64,000 nt of DNA from Pleurodeles waltl (lineage: Eukaryota; Chordata; Amphibia; Caudata; Salamandridae): contig NC_090447.1 of NCBI RefSeq assembly GCF_031143425.1, forward strand, positions 134,125,106 through 134,189,105, given 5' to 3'. Positions within the stretch are counted from its first letter, which is position 1. Each line of letters opens with the position of its first letter. Of this stretch, positions 10,290 to 22,919 are shown one piece after another. The notes under the pieces were generated by a model. The model saw only the letters and a list, made by a program, of their open reading frames with translations. It did not search any database and was not told the DNA's origin. A program made the translations under genes and the position numbers.

Positions 10290-11319
10290 ATAATACTCAC
10301 CTATGGACTGGACAGGGCCACAATCACAGAGCTCTGTGCACAATTGGAGCCTGATCTGATATCAGCTATCCGTCATCCCACTGGGATCTCCCCTCTTGTG
10401 CAAGTTCTATCATTTCCTGGCAACTGGTTCTTTCCAAGTGATAGTGGGCTTGGCAGCAGGAATGTCACAGCCAATAATCTCAATCGTGCTGGCAAGGGTT
10501 TTGTCTGCCTTGCTCAAACACATGTGCAGCTACATCGCTTTCCCCCAGGGGGCAGATTTGGCCACTGTGAAGGCAAGATTCTATGCAATGGGACATATAC
10601 CAAATATTATTGGGGCGATTGATGGATACATATTGCGTTTGTCCCTCCCCTGGCACAATGAACAGGTGTTCAGGAATTAGAAGAGTTTCCACTCACTCAA
10701 TGTGCAAATGGTGTGCCTGGCAGACCTGTACATCTCCCACATCACTGCCAAGTATCCTGGGCCGGTGCATGACGCCTTCGTCCTGAGGAATAGCAGCAAC
10801 CCAAATGTGATGCCACAATTACAGAGGTACAGGGTGTGGCTAATAGGTAGGCCTGAGTCCCCACCTAATTTGTCAGTGTATGCCTTCTGGAGTCATCCCT
10901 ATTTCATTGTGTAAGGCTAATGTTTGTCCATCAATACTTGCAGGTGACTCTGGCTACCCAAACCTATCGCGGCTCCTCACCCTTGTGAGGAATGCCAGGA
11001 TGGGGGCTGAGAATCGGTATAATGATGGCGAACCAGGCGGATCATAGAATGTACCTTTGGCCTCCTGAAGGCCAGGTTCAGATGCCTCCATGTGACAGGT
11101 GGATCTCTGTCCTACTCCCCTGAGAAGATATGCCAGAATGCAGTAGCATGCTGCATGGTGCACAACCTGGCCCTCAGACGATATGTGCCTTACCTGCAGG
11201 AGGAGGAGATTGGAAATGGCCCTGTGGCAGAAGTGGACCCAGAGGACAGTGAGGATGAGGCGGCAGAGGATGAGGATGTGGACAACAGAACATTAGTTAT
11301 ACGCCAATACTTCCAATGA

Positions 11320-11806
11320 CACATAAGTGAGACAGTAGAACTGATCATTCCTCTGGTTATTTCATTTTTCAATGTGGCTGTAGCAGGATTGTACTCACTT
11401 CCTTTTGCATCTCAACTGACTGTCACCTATGCCTTCTCATTTTGCAGATGTTGGTGTTATAAAAACTGTGTACTGATGTGATGACTACAGACAGCTAAAG
11501 GTCATCATTTGTATGCTATCACAGTGTTCAGGTCATTTGCACAAGATGTGGCTGTTTCCATATTGGCATATTTTCATCACATAATACACTATCACTCAAG
11601 TTGTGTTCAGGGATATTTATTGTAGTGAAATTTATAGATGGAAAAGTCCAATGGAATGGTGTGATGGTAGAGGTAAGTCCAGGGTATTGGTCCAGTCTGT
11701 TTGTTGCACAGGTCCAGTGTCCTAGGGGCCATTGGAAGGGGAGCAAAGGCAGATCAAAGTGGACAAGGTGAAAGGGTGGGACACAAGGTGGACATTCTGG
11801 AGGGTC
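11320..11806. other. 3' regions of the convergent nuclease and NAIF1-like genes, element A
   Basis: There is no coding sequence. AATAAA on the minus strand (TTTATT at 11,616-11,621) is placed to end the NAIF1-like transcript, as in B (21,409) and D (37,225-37,230). Confidence 0.55.
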
Positions 11807-13348
11807 TCATTTCCTGGCAGTGGTCTTGGTCTTGCCTAGTGTCTCTGGCTTCTGTCCGGGTCGCAGGGAACGTTTGTGGGGTGGTTCACCTTCTGCAGGG
11901 GGAGGGGTGCTGGTGGCCTGTGGGTCTTGTGGCAGGGCCTCCTGTCCACTAGCTGCAGCAGATGTGGTAGGCTGTTCAGTTGACTGGCTAGTGGAAGGTG
12001 TCCACTGGTGTGCTGTCCATTCCCTCATGCTGTTGGCCATGTCAGCCAGCACCCCTGCTATGGAGACCATGGTGGTGTTGAGGGCCTGCAAATCTTCCCT
12101 GATTTCCTGATGGTGTTCCTCCTGCAGCCGCTTGTTCTCTTGCATGTTGTTAAGGATCTGGCCCATCTTGTCCTGGGATAGTTGGTAAGCCCCCAGCACA
12201 TTAGTGAGTGCTTCCTGGAGAGTCGGTTCCCTGGGCGTGTCCTCCCCTTGGCGCACAGCTGTCCTCCATGTGTCCCTGTCCCCCTGTTCCTATATCCCCT
12301 GAACTGTGTGTCCACTGCCACTGACCCTGATTGTCTTGGCCGTGAGGTGTTGACTGGGGTCCCTGTACAGGTGCGCACATTGCTGATTGATGTGTCCTGG
12401 GGACGGAGGTATGGGGATGTTGGGTGTGTGCTGTGGTGGTGTTTCCTGAGGGGCGAGGCTCTGTGATGAACTGGGAGTGGGCTGGGGTGTCCGACTGACA
12501 GTGGTCTCTGATGGGCCAGGTAGTACATCCAGATCCAGAAGTCCAGAGTTACTGTCATCACTGGGGGCATCTTCTGTTGGGGGACTGGATAGTTGTGGCA
12601 CCTCCTCGCCGCTGGGATTGGCTGAGGCATCTGTGGGGATGTAAGTGATGTATTATGCTTCATGTCTGTGAGATATTGTGCATCCCTAGCTTCCCCTATA
12701 TCGTTGATGTTGCCCTGACACCTTTGTTTGTGTACGGAGATGTATTGTGGGATTGTTAGTTCTCCATGCTGTGCATGCTTTGATGATGGGTGTACATGCA
12801 GGGCTGGGAGGGCTGTACATGCATTGGTATGGCATGCAGGGCTTGGCATTGGGGTTAGTCACATGTGTAGGTGCACTGTGTGGGATGGAGTGGAGTGATA
12901 GGAGTCAGGGTGAGGGGGTGAGATAGCTTGCAGGTATGGGGGGGTGATAAGTAGCAAATATTGACTCACCAGTGTCCAGTCCTCTGGCTACTCCAGTGAG
13001 TCCCTCTGGATGCAGGATTGCCAAGACTTGCTCCTCCCATGCTGTCAGCTGTGGGGGAGGAAGCGGGGGTCCACCGCCAGTCCTCTGGATGGCAAGCTGG
13101 TGCCTTGCTGCCACGGAACGTACCTTCCTCCGTAGGTCGTTCCACCTCTTCCTGATGTCGTCTCTTGTTCTTCGATGCTGTCCCAAGGCATTCGCCCTGT
13201 CCACGATTCTCCACCATAGCTCCAAATTCCTGGCAATGAATATGTGCTGTACCTGTGCTCCAAACAGTTGTGGCTCTACCCTGACTATTTCCTCCACCAG
13301 AACCCGCAACTACTCATCTGTGAAATGGCAGTGTCTTAGTGGGGACAT
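11807..13348 (-). pseudogene. NAIF1-like: NAIF1-like Myb/SANT protein of element A, damaged
   Basis: Exon 1 (13,348-12,970) is 379 nt, the same length as in B and D. It encodes a Myb/SANT domain with VEPQLFG, the tryptophan in LELWWRIVDR, and RKRWNDLRRKV, then a GGGPPLPPPQL linker. Exon 2 (12,630-11,807) encodes a Ser/Pro-rich middle, a predicted coiled coil around residues KMGQILNNMQENKRLQEEHH, and a basic C-terminus (HKRSLRPGQK) that looks like a nuclear-localisation signal. A TAG at codon 13 and a stop after HTVQGI break it. In Harbinger systems the Myb-like partner brings the nuclease to the nucleus and the element ends; that role is inferred here. Confidence 0.8.
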
Positions 13349-13917
13349 GGGTGTTGTGTGTTGTGCAGAGGGTGTTGAATAATGTGGTGGGGTGTGGGAT
13401 GTGGGGTGCATTACGGATGAATAGGTGTTTTGGGGTGTGTGTGTAGTGTCTCTGTGATTTGAGTGGCTAGCTATTGCAATTTTTGTGTTCTTAAAGGGTT
13501 GCGTGTGATGTGGGTGTGTGTTTTTGATGGTGCTGTGGGTGGGTGGGAGTGGTGTGTGTATCAGTGTCAAGTGTGTGATTTTCGTTTTGTCCAATGTTGT
13601 GTTGTTTTGTATTTTGGTGGCCATTCTGACCGCACCAGTGCGTACCACCATTGGTTTACCACCATTGAATGTCCGCTGTGGTGATTCATGGGTCATTATG
13701 TAGTGGGCATAGTTTTGTTGGTGTAACGGTATGGGTGTTCGTACCAACAATTTAACACTTCCATTTGGTCTGGCGGATATGTGTTTGTGACAGTATTCTG
13801 TCAGTTTAATGTGTGTGTGTCATAATATGGCGAACAGATGTTCGCCTACGTGACATTAAGTTGGCGGCCGTCACCGTGGCGGTAAGCGGATTTACTGCCA
13901 ATGTCATAATGAGGGCC

Positions 13918-14869
13918 ATAATCTCAGAAATAGAGAAACTTTAAAGACTCCTGTCAGATATACTAATACGTATCCCTGTCATTTCTTTCGTTTCTTTCAG
14001 GACACGCCGGATGGACAGAGTGAGAGAGTGGGACGGTCAGAGCAACACACTGACTACGTGGAAGAGAAGAAAGATTCACAGTAGTGTTCAGATGAGAAAG
14101 AAGACAAATCTCCACAACAAAAGCCACAATTTAAAAAGAAAAAGGTGACAGCGATTTCAATAACACATCAGCAAACTTGAGAACATTGATGAGGAACAGC
14201 ACTTGGGCAGTGACCCTGCTGGACAGTGCAGCGGAAGTCATGATATGTTGCCAGAGTCTTAAAGATCATCTGGATGTGACAGCAACTAACAACTCTCTTG
14301 TAGTCAAGACCTTGGAATGTGCGCATTCTCTGACCCGATATGGTTCATGATTTAAACATATCCAAGCTGAGGGAGACGTAGAGCGCACTATTACTGTAAT
14401 TGTTTCGGAAGAACTTAATTGTAATAGCCTATTGGCAGAAAGAGACTGGCCATCCGAGTATGTCCACAAGCTCCCAAAAGGGGAAGATGTAATTTTGCCA
14501 TCTTTCTCAAATCTTGTTATGGATGTGGTAAAAGAATCCTACACTGTCGACTGGGCTGTGGCACAGGCACCCACGCTATACCGCAACCAAATAGGGCAGG
14601 ATAGGGATTCCCCCTACCATGTAATACCTATTAGGTCTACACCCCAGCCCAATATTCTGTTAAACATGAGGCTAAAGCACCAGTGAAAGAGAGTCTCACT
14701 TAACTAGAGTACCAGGGTGCAAGAGAGCCATGTGTGTCTGCAATGAATAATCCATTATTCCCTGTTGCGAAACCAGACCATTCATGTAGAATAGTCTTAG
14801 ACTGCAGACACCTAAACAATTACACATGTAATACACAATGCACACATCACAGCACTCATTAACAGCATA
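13918..14869 (+). pseudogene. ERV gag end, retropepsin and start of reverse transcriptase
   Basis: The sequence resumes the provirus after Harbinger A. The lysine-rich end of gag is followed by the protease active-site segment LLDSAAEV (about 14,210-14,236), then an open stretch at 14,432-14,686, and finally the RT finger motif PVAKPDHSCRIVLD (about 14,761-14,802). Stops and small indels occur throughout. The reading is cut at 14,870 by element E. The thumb and palm of the same RT, beginning with the residues expected next, are found at 47,581, immediately past the other end of E. Confidence 0.75.
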
Positions 14870-15279
14870 GGGCCAGATTTACAAGAAATGGCGCAAAACT
14901 GCACCAGCACAGTTGTGTGGCAAAAAAATTGCGAGGTGCCAGAACATTTTCTTGACCATGTATGGGCCAAATTTACAATAAGGTGCTACATGGTGGTAAG
15001 AAAAGTTTGCCATCCCAAAAAAATGGTGCTAACGTAAGCGGCATGTTGGAAAAGAAAATGTTGCTATTGCCGGAAAAGTGGCGCTAACCTGATTTGCACA
15101 ACTAAAGTGACACTAATCATAATAGCGTCATTTTTTGGCAAAAAGTGTCCAGAAAAAGCTGCTGAAAACGCCAAACAGAAAAAGAGGATTGTGGACAGGA
15201 GAGACCCCAATGAGCCATGTACCAGCTAGAATGCCTATGCAGACCTACAGGAGAAGTGGAAAAGGAAGTACAAGTTCAG
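14870..15279. other. Subterminal region of element E
   Basis: The terminal motif is repeated in altered form (GGGCCAAATTTACAA at 14,966), and GGCGC/TGGCGCTAA words recur at about 14,890, 15,030 and 15,080. The same words appear at the right end near 47,515-47,555. These repeats are candidate binding sites for the element's own proteins. Confidence 0.45.
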
Positions 15280-15675
15280 GAGTAAAGTAAAATACTGATC
15301 ACAGAGGTGACTGAGCACCAGCTACAGCTCTTTGTCACCTCTAAATTTCCAATCAGTAGAAAGGAGGCCATTTGGCAGACCACAGTTGGTAAAGTCAACA
15401 GTGTGGCAGAGGTCAGAATAACTGTGGTGGATTGGAAAAAGTGCTGGCATGATAGCAAGCACAGAACTAAAGAGAAACTGGCCAGCAGCAGAAAATAAGC
15501 AATGCAGACTGGAGGTGGAAGCCCTGCACAACAGGAACAGCTGGATGAGCTGGAGGAGATGATGGCAGAGGTCATCCCGGATGAGGTGGTTGAAGGAGTT
15601 CAGAGACAGGACACTGCAGCAATTCAGAAGTCACAACAAACACAGGACAAGGAACAGTGGGTGGCAATGTTGTAA
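15280..15675 (+). pseudogene. Myb/SANT-like protein of element E (E1), one internal stop
   Basis: The frame encodes TEVTEHQLQLFVTSKF, the tryptophan-containing KEAIWQTTVGKVNSV and VVDWKKCWHDSKHRTKEKL, the three-helix pattern of Myb/SANT-like DNA-binding domains. A TAA after ASSRK interrupts it. The same frame continues with QEQLDELEEMMAEVIPDEVV and ends at 15,675. The 5' part before 15,280 is unclear because of frame changes. It is unlike the NAIF1-like and SANT-2 proteins of A, B and D at the sequence level. Confidence 0.6.
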
Positions 15676-16622
15676 CCCACAAATAAGGTGGGTGGCACTT
15701 TGCAGACGCTGTATGCATGCTGATGGGTTGCATGGGGGCGCACTAATGGCAAAACATCTGCTGCATGTAATGTTCACTGACCCCTCACCCCCCTATATGC
15801 AAAGACCACCTCACTGCTGTCACTCTTCTACCTTCACTGTGTCAAATGTACCATCTAGTCGTTTCTGACTCACAATTGGTAACACAGACCATGCATGTTG
15901 TGCATGGGGGCACCAAGGGCTTGGAAAGGGCTGCCTGTACCACTGAGAAAGGGTACCGATGTAGCTTGCACACAACTCATGGGGCTCAAATTTCCTCACC
16001 ACTAGGGCTGCTGCACAATTTGCTGTCACATGCCTATGCAGACACATCAGCAACAAACTGCAAGAGTGCCTGTGTTGGGGGATGATCCCTTTTATGCATG
16101 AAGAGACACCTCCTTGTATGGACACATACACACAAGGTTGGTGCATCTTACTAAGGATAGTGCAGGATAATGCACACAAAACAAGAAAGCACATGGAGGA
16201 TGCACATTGACTACAACCCCCCTTGCATCACTTTTACAACACAAATGGATTGGCAAAGGGACCAGGCATAGTCCCAAAAATGCAGATCTGGCAATGCAAC
16301 AGATTCTTCCTGATTCCATGGGTCTTACATAGATACACCAAAAACAACACCCGTGGCATCCAAATGCCATGCAATGTACGGCAAGAAATGGGTCACATGC
16401 AGCTGCAAATGAAAAGCTGCATAACTGAGAGGTGACATGACTTGGAAATGTGGACCTGCACAATGTGTCAACAGAGGGTTATTCACATTCATGTCCTGGT
16501 GGCCCTGTGTGCAGCCAGCCAGAGGCCTGTGAATTTGGGACTTGATTTGTGGCTAAATTAGGGAAAATAATTCCAAATTAGGACTAAATAGAATAGCAAG
16601 TACAGGACAAAAGTGACATATC
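15676..16622. other. Non-coding part of element E
   Basis: No convincing gene. The open frames here are short and lack recognisable domains. Confidence 0.4.
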
Positions 16623-16789
16623 GCTATTCCATTGCAGACACTGAAGAAATCCCTCCTGGCCATCTGCCTGTCCTGAACTTTCAAGATGATCTTAATGACC
16701 AGCTAGCAACCAACAATCCAGACACCATCCAGCAGATTCTGGATTCCATCCTGTCCCCATCTCCGGTTGCAAGGACTGTTTCGGGGTCT
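16623..16789 (+). other. Possible second exon in element E
   Basis: A CCATTGCAG acceptor (ending 16,637) and a TCTTCAG-GTGACT donor (about 16,791) bracket an open acidic stretch containing LNFQDDLNDQLATNNPDTIQ. It could belong to the E1 gene, but no frame-consistent join is proven. Confidence 0.35.
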
Positions 16790-18574
16790 TCAGGTGACTT
16801 ACCCAACAAAGCACACACACCACCTGAGATCTCACACACAGCCCACACTCAAAATGTGGCGGTCTTCGTGAGAAACCGCAACCATGGACCTGGAGGTCAG
16901 AAGACACCAAAGGCCATAACAAGGGCCTTTGTGTGTGCCTGCAGTAGCTAACGTGCCTGATCTATAGCCCAGCACCAATCGTGGCATCGCAGCACTATGC
17001 TGCAATGTGTGGCAGGCCTGCAGCTGATTTTTGCAGTATGTGCAGGAAGGTGTCCCTTTCAGAATGACAAATGCCCATAATGTATTTTTGGACTCCTCAT
17101 GTATGCAGGAAAATTGAGCACACAAAGTGAAAGCCAATCTGTGAAGCAAGAATTGTCTTACTCACAAATGTGCCATGCAAACCACACCCCTGGGCTGGTG
17201 TTAGTAAATTATCCATTGCCTCAGGTAGACCTATCATGGTACAGCAGATGGTAAGTTAAACAGCATGAATTTTGCTTGGGTTTGGCCAAATCACCGCCCA
17301 TTTAATGACCCTCAACCTCATCACTGTGCTGCAGGGGAGATACTCATGTAAATTTGTGTTGTGGCAGCCCCAGTGCCACAGATGCCATTATCACGTATGT
17401 GGAAGAAACCATCACCACAGCATTGTCGCAATAAAGGACAGCATGGTGGTGTCATTGCACAGATACCACTGTGTACCTAACAAAGGGATATGTGTCTCAA
17501 TGTGTCCGGAACAATCCCACATATACTGACTGCACCATGATAACGGTCACTGAGGGCTAAGAGGGGAACCAAGTAATACACGAGCCATCCAAGCATAGCT
17601 TGTGTTTTGTAGCATTTGTGTATCATCACACCTTATTAAAAAAACACACATGTGGATGGGCTATACAAGTCTGTTTGTTACATCACACCATCCATATGAC
17701 AACCACATGATGCATGTGCAAGATTGTGAGCGCCAGGCATGAGTGACCCTGTCCCAAAACCTTGATGTAGGGGGAATCCATTGACAAATAATTCAGTCAC
17801 CGTGCTAATCACATAACTTCAAACCACATTGTAGGTATACATTAGAATGCTTGTTTCAGGATGTTTATCCGGCCACAACCAGAGTGCCACATACCTTTCA
17901 ATAATGTGTCTTCACTAGCTGACATCAAACTATTGACAACCTGACACGAAGTTGAGCACAGGAGATACACATTGTCAAATATGTCACAAAGTACTGCTGC
18001 CCAGGTCAATGGATTGCGCCAACATTTACCTGAATAGGCATGCATATCACCTACACAATAGACATGATGGAGAGGAAGCTGTATGATACAACAATATTTA
18101 TTTAACAACATTTTTAATTAAAGTAACACACTAATTATAATACCAATCTAAACTATGCTAAACTACCCTAACTTATTCAATCTTATAACTACAACTATCT
18201 TACCTTAGCATACCCTATTTTAAACATCAGACGCCACAACTGAACATCAACCCACACCCTCCTTAATCACATCCATTGACATAGACAACAATGACCAAAG
18301 CTAAACATTGAATAACTGTGCATATATGTTAAACAAATATATATTTTTGTATTTTTCCAATTAGTTTTTATTTTTAACATGTATTATTGACCTAAAACAT
18401 CAGCCCCGTACTATCTCCCTGAAGCCCACCAACCCCACCACCCTCTTAATGAACAACTATGTCCTGATAATACCTACACTAAACTAACTTACCTATACCT
18501 ATACTAACTAACTTAGAAGGGCCGAAACAATAACAATTAACATTTTGAAAAGGGGTAAGGGAAAACTGTCAAAT
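16790..18574. other. Non-coding part of element E
   Basis: AT-rich, with no open frame showing a domain. A strand-asymmetric A/C-rich stretch at about 18,110-18,540 lacks obvious repeats. Confidence 0.4.
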
Positions 18575-18879
18575 TCAAAAATACTTAAGATTATTTCCTT
18601 CACTGGTTGGCCTGTACGTCCTTAACAATATCTGTTCCACCTTATGTTCAAGCCTCGCAAGTCGGTATTTTTGATCTGCGAGTTCTGTGCGCAGGTCCTG
18701 TATGTAGAGTGGCTCAACATGGTGTTCCTCTATGGTGAAAGCCCTCCATCTCCCTGAGACCTTTTCCATGTCAGACAGGGCCTCCATCTTCCTGTACCCC
18801 CTGCGGACCTGCCTGATGTGGCGATAACACTTAGCCCTTCATGAAAAAATCAGCTTTTCTTCTGGGGTCATTTTGGCAG
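18575..18879 (-). pseudogene. Coiled-coil terminal exon of element E gene E2
   Basis: On the minus strand a CATACAG acceptor leads into an open stretch, broken by one TGA, encoding KCYRHIRQVRRGYRKMEALS and then a heptad-like ELADQKYRLARLEHKVEQIL near the end. This basic then coiled-coil layout is typical of the C-terminus of Myb-like transposon proteins. It lies on the same strand as, and downstream of, the SANT exon at 30,070-29,785; element B was later inserted between them. The link is inference. Confidence 0.45.
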
Positions 18880-19694
18880 CTGTATGAAAAAGAGGACATG
18901 TTAGGCTACTGTCTGTCAAGCAAATGCAAACAGACATGGAGGGAAAACAGCAACTGCAAAGCTATTGCATTGTTGTACATATTTCAATAATGGACAAAGT
19001 ATGGCCATTTTGGCTCATAATGAACCTTCCTCAAGATGGACTGAACTTGTTCAGGGTATCTCAGCTATCAACTGTGAACCAATGGAAAAACACTGGGGGT
19101 GATTACAACATTGGCGGTAAAAGCCGCTTACCGCCGTGCAGAAGACCGCCAATACACCGCCGCGGCCGCGGAATTCCACCACAGCTATTATGACCCACAT
19201 CTCGGAATCCGCCGAAATTCAGTCACCCACACAAGTCCGCCACACCAAAGGTCAGTGTTAAACTGGCGAAAACAAAACCTCCACCTCCACGCCAACAGAA
19301 ACACGCCCATGCTATTATGACCCACGAATCCACGCGGCGGTCTTTCAACCACGGTATTCCATTGGCGGTACACACCGCTGCACTCAAAATACAGACACAT
19401 CTCCAAAACACCGCCACATTGGACAATTCCAAATACACACACCTGATACACATACAAACAACACTCCCACACACCCAACACAATATAAAACACACACCCA
19501 CATCACCCACAAACCCCTACGATGAAAAAATAGAGACGAAGGCCAGAGAGAGAGCACAGAATAGACAATCCCACCACATAGAGGCACACAACACCATCAC
19601 CCACACAACATCCACGCACAAAATACCACACACCACTACACATCACCACAGACATCAACACTCACACCGCCCCACACATCACACACACCACCCC

Positions 19695-21221
19695 ATGTCA
19701 CGCTAAAGACACCCCCACTTTTCCGAGGAGGAGCTCCGGGTCATGGTGGAGGAAATCTTACGGGTAGAGCCACAGCTATTTGGCTCACAGGTGCAGCACA
19801 CATCCATAGCCAGGAAGATGGAGCTATGGCGCAGAATAGTCGACAGGGTCAACGCTGTGGGACAGCATCCAAGAAATCGGGAGGACATCAGGAAGAGGTG
19901 GAACGACCTACGGGGGAAGGTGCGTTAAGCGGTCTCTAGGCACAACATCGCGGTTCAGCGGACTGGCGGCGGACCCCCACCTCCTCCCCCACAACTAACA
20001 ACATGGGAGGAGCAAGACTTGACCATCATGTATCCTGAGGGCCTCGGAGGAGTCGGTGGAGGAATGGACACTGGTAACTCTAATCTTAACTATCGTATCC
20101 CCCACCCTACCTGCATGCTATCACACACCCCCACCCTCACCCCCTCCCCTATCACCCAAACTCCTCACTAATGTACTAAGAACACAAACCACACATCCCA
20201 ACAACAAGCCCTGCATGACACAACTAAGCATGGACACCCAGCACTAAAGCATGCTCACTGCACATACCCAGAACAACCCCTAACCATCATCACACAAGCC
20301 CCCACACAGGAATGCTTGCACTGGGGTACACGCACACCCACCCATTGCACACCATGACACACACACATGCAATAATCATGCTCTTATGCCCCTGCAGGAT
20401 CACGAAGGACCGTCACCACACCGGAGGGTCCAGACAACTCCACTTCACCCACAGAAGAGGCCCACAGTCACGATAGCAGCTCTGCCCTACTGGATCCAGA
20501 TGACCAGCCCGGACCATCGTGGGCCTCGGGACAGTCGGTTCCCCTTGCACAGGCACAGCCCAACACTGACCTTCCACCCTCTGGTAACACCAGCACAGCA
20601 CCCACCCAGCGGGCCCAAATCTCCGTACCCAGGACAGGTCAATCAGCTGGGTGTCCACCACTACAGGGAACCCAGGCTAACCCACCACCCCAACAACAAC
20701 AAGGACCTGGGGGCAGTTGTAGTGGGCACACGGTCCAGGGGACGGAGGCACAGGAACACAGGGGAACTGGGAGGGCTGCTGTGCGACAGGGGGCGGACAG
20801 GCCAAGGGATCCCACTCTCCACGAGGCCCTCTCCTCCATCATGGGAGCATACCACCACTACCAGGAGACAATGGCGACGGTCCTGGTCAAGTTTCAGGAG
20901 ACCCAGCGCCTGCAGGAGGACCAGTATTTGGGGTTCAGGGAGGAGCTCAGGACCATCAGCTCCACCCTGGGCACCATCGTAGGGGTGCTGAAGGACATAC
21001 AGCAGACCATGAGGGACACCGTGGCACTCCAAGGGGGCACTGACACTAGCCAGGACAATGAACTGCCCACCACCTCCGCCGGCGCTGGTGGACAGGACGC
21101 CCCGCCACAGGACCATCACACCAGCACCCCACCCCCTGCAGATGGACAACCACCACCCAAGCGGTCCCTGAGATCCAGGAACAGGACAGAGCAAGATGGC
21201 AAGACCCCTGCCAGGAAATGA
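19695..21221 (+). pseudogene. NAIF1-like: NAIF1-like Myb/SANT protein of element B
   Basis: Exon 1 (19,695-20,073, 379 nt) encodes the Myb/SANT domain with FSEEELRVMVEEILRVEPQL, ELWRRIVDRVNAVG and RKRWNDLRGKV, then GGGPPPPPPQLTTWEEQ. Exon 2 (20,398-21,221) is open throughout: a Ser/Thr/Pro-rich middle, a coiled coil with KFQETQRLQEDQYLGFREEL, and a basic tail (KRSLRSRNRT). Two stops sit in exon 1, a TAA at codon 4 and a TAA just after RGKV, so the protein cannot be made in full. AATAAA at 21,409-21,414 fits as its poly(A) signal. It converges with the nuclease gene. Confidence 0.85.
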
Positions 21222-21408
21222 GACCACCCTGATTGTCACCCCACTGTCCCACTTTGTTACCCTGTCCATACTTAAACTGCCCCAGCTCCACTTCCTATGC
21301 CCATATGGGCAGTGCACCTGTGAGACGAATAGACTGGACTCTGCTATGGACATTCCTCCACCATCACCCATCACCATTTTGCCACCCCCCTCCATTTTTG
21401 AGCACTTA

Positions 21409-21414
21409 AATAAA
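21409..21414 (+). terminator. Poly(A) signal of the NAIF1-like gene, element B
   Basis: AATAAA, 188 nt after the stop codon. The equivalent hexamer is present at matching positions in A and D. Confidence 0.6.
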
Positions 21415-22919
21415 CACCCTTGAACCACAAAACTATGTTGAGTCAGTCTATGATTTGGTAAAATGTATTATCAATGACAGTGTCAAAATGCGTTTCTAGT
21501 TGTAAAGGCAACATACCTATGTCACACATCACAAGTCCTTGAAGGATGCATGCAGTTGACACACGTTCGTAAGCACACCTGTGAAACCGTAATGTAAAGG
21601 AACAACTCAATTACCAAATAATGCTAAGAAATTACACACAGGATAGAGGAAGACATGTGACAGTGAATGTAATGGTAAAAATGAAAATGTTCTCACCTGT
21701 GTGTCACTGGAAATATTGCTGTATGACTGACTCCCTGTTGTCGTTGTCTTCTTCCTCAGCTTCCTCCTCATCACTGTCCACAGGCTCCACAGGCTCCACA
21801 GCAGCCACAACACCGTCATCTGTACCATCCTCCTGCAGAAAAGGCACCTGGCGTCACAAAGCAAGATTCTGAAGCATCGAGCAGGCGATGATGATCTGGC
21901 ACACCTTCTTCGGTGAGTAGAATAGGGAACCACCTGTCATATGTAGGCACCTGAACCTGGCCTTCAGGAGGCCGAAGGTGCGTTCGATCACCCTCCTAGT
22001 CCGCCCATGGGCCTCATTGTAGCGTTCCTCTGCCCTGGTCCTCGGATTCATCACTGGGGTCAATAGCCAGGACAGGTTGGGGTAACCAGAGTCTCCTAAT
22101 AGCCACACACGGTGCCTCTGGAGTTGACCCATCATATCAGGGATGCTGCTATTCCGCAGGATGTAGGCGTCATGCACTGAGCCAGGGAACATAGCATTAA
22201 CCTGGGAGATGTACTGGTCTGCCAAACAGACCATCTGTACATTCATGGAATGATAACTCTTCCGGTTCCTGTACACCTGTTCACTCCTGTGGGGGGGGAC
22301 CAGAGCTACATGGGTGCCATCAATAGCACCTATGATGTTGGGGATATGTCCAAGGGCATAGAAGTCACCTTTCACTGTAGCCAAATCTTCCACCTCAGGG
22401 AAAATGATGTATCTCCTTACGTGTTTCAGCAGGGCAGACAACACTCTGGACAGCACGTTAGAAAACATGGGCTGGGAAATCCCTGATGCCATGGCTACTG
22501 TTGTCTGAAAAGATCCACTTGCAAGGAAATGGAGCACTGACAGCACCTGCACGTCAGGGGGGATTCCAGTGGGATGGCGGATTGGTGACATCAGGTCTGG
22601 CTCCAACTGGGTACATAGTTCCTGGATAGTGGCACGGTCAAACCTGTAGGTGACGATTACATGTCGTTCCTCCATTGTCAACAGGTCCACCAGCGGTCGG
22701 TACACCGGAGGATTCCGCCATCTTCTCAATTGTCCCAAATGACGGTGCCTCGGAAGGACAACAGCGACCACAGAGTCAACTTTTTTCAAGGTATGTACCC
22801 ACAGTTACACAGAACACGACACCAAACACAAAAACCTTCCTGTATGTGTGTTGAGTGTAGGCCTAGCTATGTGTGACGCAGAAGTAAATGAAGCCATGTG
22901 GGCCCCTGAAATGTCAGCT

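Larger units (their letters stand above)
6327..11319 (+). pseudogene. HARBI1-like: HARBI1-like nuclease of element A, three exons, inactivated
   Basis: Exon 1 (6,327-6,409) begins at an ideal start context, GCCACCATGG, and ends at GTGAGT. Its counterpart in element B encodes a hydrophobic then arginine-rich N-terminus. Exon 2 (10,131-10,846) and exon 3 (10,944-11,319) encode the DDE nuclease fold, with GAIDG at the first catalytic Asp, HDAFVLRNS near the second, and an acidic tail ending in RQYFQ. The 97-nt intron between them has a consensus donor and TTGCAG acceptor. Defects: stops in exon 1, a 68-bp mini-element in exon 2 (10,222-10,289), a TAG before KSFHSLN, and a frameshift near the E-helix. 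SANT-2 lies antisense inside the 3.7-kb first intron. Confidence 0.85.
6004..13917. mobile_element. Harbinger element A (three-gene type), inserted in ERV gag-pol
   Basis: The left end GGTGGTCATTTAGACATTGGCGGT and the inverted right end GGCCCTCATTATGACATTGGCAGT match, and both sides are flanked by ATA (6,001-6,003 and 13,918-13,920). A 3-bp duplication and a HARBI1-type nuclease are PIF/Harbinger hallmarks. It holds nuclease exon 1 (6,327), SANT-2 on minus (9,680 to about 6,818), nuclease exons 2-3 on plus (10,131-11,319) and the NAIF1-like gene on minus (13,348-11,807). Homologous ERV sequence continues on both sides. All three genes are damaged, so it is no longer autonomous. Confidence 0.9.

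Noticed and set aside
20386..20982. 198-codon plus-strand open frame
   Set aside because: It is an alternate frame of the NAIF1-like exon 2; the other frame matches A and D.
20661..21428. 255-codon minus-strand open frame in element B
   Set aside because: It is the antisense of the NAIF1-like exon 2, which has domain support and conserved splice sites.
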